Assembly (NCBI GenBank): GCA_035544395.1
Contig: DATKFM010000032.1
Span: 1-7,269, forward strand
Length of the DNA: 7,269 nucleotides
Origin: DATKFM01 sp035544395
Lineage (GTDB): Bacteria > Pseudomonadota > Alphaproteobacteria > Dongiales > Dongiaceae
Direction of reading: 5' to 3'
Shown here: in pieces, positions 6,459-7,269 of the stretch
How positions within the stretch are numbered: position 1 is the stretch's first letter
Layout of the letters: every line of letters begins with the position of its first letter
Made by a program: the position numbers and the translations under genes
The notes under the pieces: model-generated
What the model was told of the DNA's origin: nothing
Seen by the model: only the letters and a program-made list of their open reading frames with translations
The model's database searches: none

Positions 6459-6953
6459 CTAGCTCGCCTTGGCGCGCAGCTTTGAGGCCTGGAAGGAGTC
6501 GAGCGTGCTGCGCGCGCCGTTCTTCGCAGGATCCATGGCCTCGTCGTGGCCGGGCCGCTTGGCGGTCAGCTCGATGACATAGCCGTTGGGATCTCGGAAA
6601 TAGATCGAATCGATGAACTGGTGATCGGAAATGCCACGGGTCTCGATGCCGGCGGCTTTTGCTTTCGCCATCATCTTTTCGAGTACGTCGCGCGGAACCT
6701 CCAGCGCGATATGAAGATCGAAGTCGTGCTGGCGCTTGAACTCAAACGGCATGTCCGGAGCCTCGAAGAACGCAAGGCAGGAACCGTCATCCATCCTGTA
6801 GAATGAATGAAGCGTGCTGGTCTTTCGGCCGCTCTTGGTCTCCTTGATCTCGAAGGCATTGGTCAGTGGCAGCCCGAGGAAGTCCTCGTAGAAGCGCCGC
6901 GTCTCTTCGGAATCCCGGCAGCGATAGGCGTTATGATGCAGACCTTTGATCAT
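6459..6953 (-). CDS. VOC (glyoxalase/bleomycin-resistance/dioxygenase) family protein
   Basis: This is a 164-aa protein of the vicinal oxygen chelate fold, which supports metal-dependent isomerase, dioxygenase or thiol-transfer reactions. MIKGLHHNAYRCRD opens the first beta-alpha-beta-beta-beta module and is followed by FYEDFLGLPL. The likely metal ligands are His7, His81 (in DLHIALEV) and Glu128 (in DPNGYVIELT). I chose ATG 6953 over GTG 6968 and ATG 6965 because a GGAG sits 6 nt before it (6963-6960) and the protein then begins in typical family form. It lies 34 nt downstream of the GST gene, likely in the same transcript. The substrate cannot be told from sequence; ring-cleavage dioxygenase-like or glyoxalase-like roles are both possible. 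The last 25 or so residues (PGHDEAMDPAKNGAR onwards) are a tail beyond the core fold. Confidence 0.88.
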   Translation of the reverse strand: MIKGLHHNAYRCRDSEETRRFYEDFLGLPLTNAFEIKETKSGRKTSTLHSFYRMDDGSCLAFFEAPDMPFEFKRQHDFDLHIALEVPRDVLEKMMAKAKAAGIETRGISDHQFIDSIYFRDPNGYVIELTAKRPGHDEAMDPAKNGARSTLDSFQASKLRAKAS

Positions 6954-6959
6954 GTGAAT

Positions 6960-6963
6960 CTCC
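6960..6963 (-). promoter_or_regulatory. Ribosome binding site that decides the VOC start
   Basis: The minus strand reads GGAG at 6963-6960, then six bases, then ATG at 6953. The two earlier start codons (GTG 6968, ATG 6965) have no purine-rich site at a suitable distance, so the inner ATG is preferred. Confidence 0.6.
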
Positions 6964-6987
6964 ATCACAGTTCATTGCGTAGCGGCC

Positions 6988-7269
6988 CTAGAGGGCGTTG
7001 AACTTCTGTTCCTTGACCGATTCCACCAGGCCGTAGAACACTTCGTTCACCTTCGGCCAGCTCTTCAGCTTCTTCACATTGTTGAGCCAGCGCTGGATGT
7101 TCGGATAGCCGGAGAAATCGCAGCGGATGACCTCGCCCAGCGTCACAAGCCCGGATCCGAAGTAATCCGCGATAGTGATCTGGTCGCCGGTGAGGTACGG
7201 CTTGTTGGGCCCGAGCCAGTGCTTATCGAGCAGGCCCAACCAGTCCTTGGCGCGCTCCTTGCCCCACTC
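6988..7269 (-). CDS. Glutathione S-transferase family protein, C-terminal part (5' end outside the window)
   Basis: The frame is open from the right edge (EWGKERAKDWLGLLDKH...) to TAG at 6990-6988, giving 93 C-terminal residues. They match the all-helical C-terminal domain of cytosolic GSTs: YLTGDQITIADYF carries the conserved Thr-x-x-Asp capping box and hydrophobic core motif of helix 6, and YPNIQRWLNNVKKLKSWPKV is the following helix with the usual Pro-x-x-x-x-Trp pattern. The N-terminal thioredoxin-like, glutathione-binding half is not in the window, so class and active-site residue cannot be assigned. A TTG at 7239 is not the real start because coding sequence continues upstream of it. 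The VOC gene follows after 34 nt, suggesting a two-gene (or longer) transcript with a glutathione-linked role. Confidence 0.87.
   Translation of the reverse strand, partial: EWGKERAKDWLGLLDKHWLGPNKPYLTGDQITIADYFGSGLVTLGEVIRCDFSGYPNIQRWLNNVKKLKSWPKVNEVFYGLVESVKEQKFNAL

Overview
The window is GC-rich coding DNA of alphaproteobacterial character (my inference from codon use, gene order and protein style; no marker fixes the genus). Its core is a five-gene plus-strand operon for a heterotetrameric sarcosine-oxidase-type enzyme in the order soxB-soxD-soxA-soxG, followed by a translationally coupled XRE-cupin regulator. The genes are very tightly packed: 10 nt between soxB and soxD, 2 nt between soxD and soxA, 2 nt between soxA and soxG, and a 4-nt GTGA overlap between soxG and the regulator.

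Layout. Bases 1-62 look like the N-terminal end of a divergent minus-strand gene cut by the window edge. Bases 63-354 are intergenic and should hold the divergent promoters; they contain a helically phased direct repeat (269-287) and two overlapping, mutually exclusive hairpins (142-183). The sox operon and regulator occupy 355-6265. A convergent 193-bp gap (6266-6458) holds a CACAGAG-type repeat tract. On the minus strand, running towards the sox operon, lie a glutathione S-transferase C-terminus (from the right edge to 6988) and a VOC/glyoxalase-family gene (6953-6459).

How the genes work together. In the known family, SoxB carries covalent FMN and oxidises the N-methyl (secondary) amine. 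SoxA carries NAD and a C-terminal aminomethyltransferase-like domain that traps the one-carbon unit on tetrahydrofolate. SoxG is a GcvT/YgfZ-fold partner and SoxD is a small subunit that normally holds zinc. Here SoxD lacks two of the four usual zinc ligands, and no glyA, folD or purU is visible beside the operon. This suggests a diverged clade whose substrate may be another N-methyl amino acid rather than sarcosine, for example as in the related N-methylglutamate dehydrogenase MgdABCD. The XRE-cupin protein is a plausible local regulator sensing a small molecule. The GST/VOC pair probably has a glutathione-linked or metal-dependent detoxification or catabolic role; a link to formaldehyde or peroxide from the sox reaction is only conjecture.
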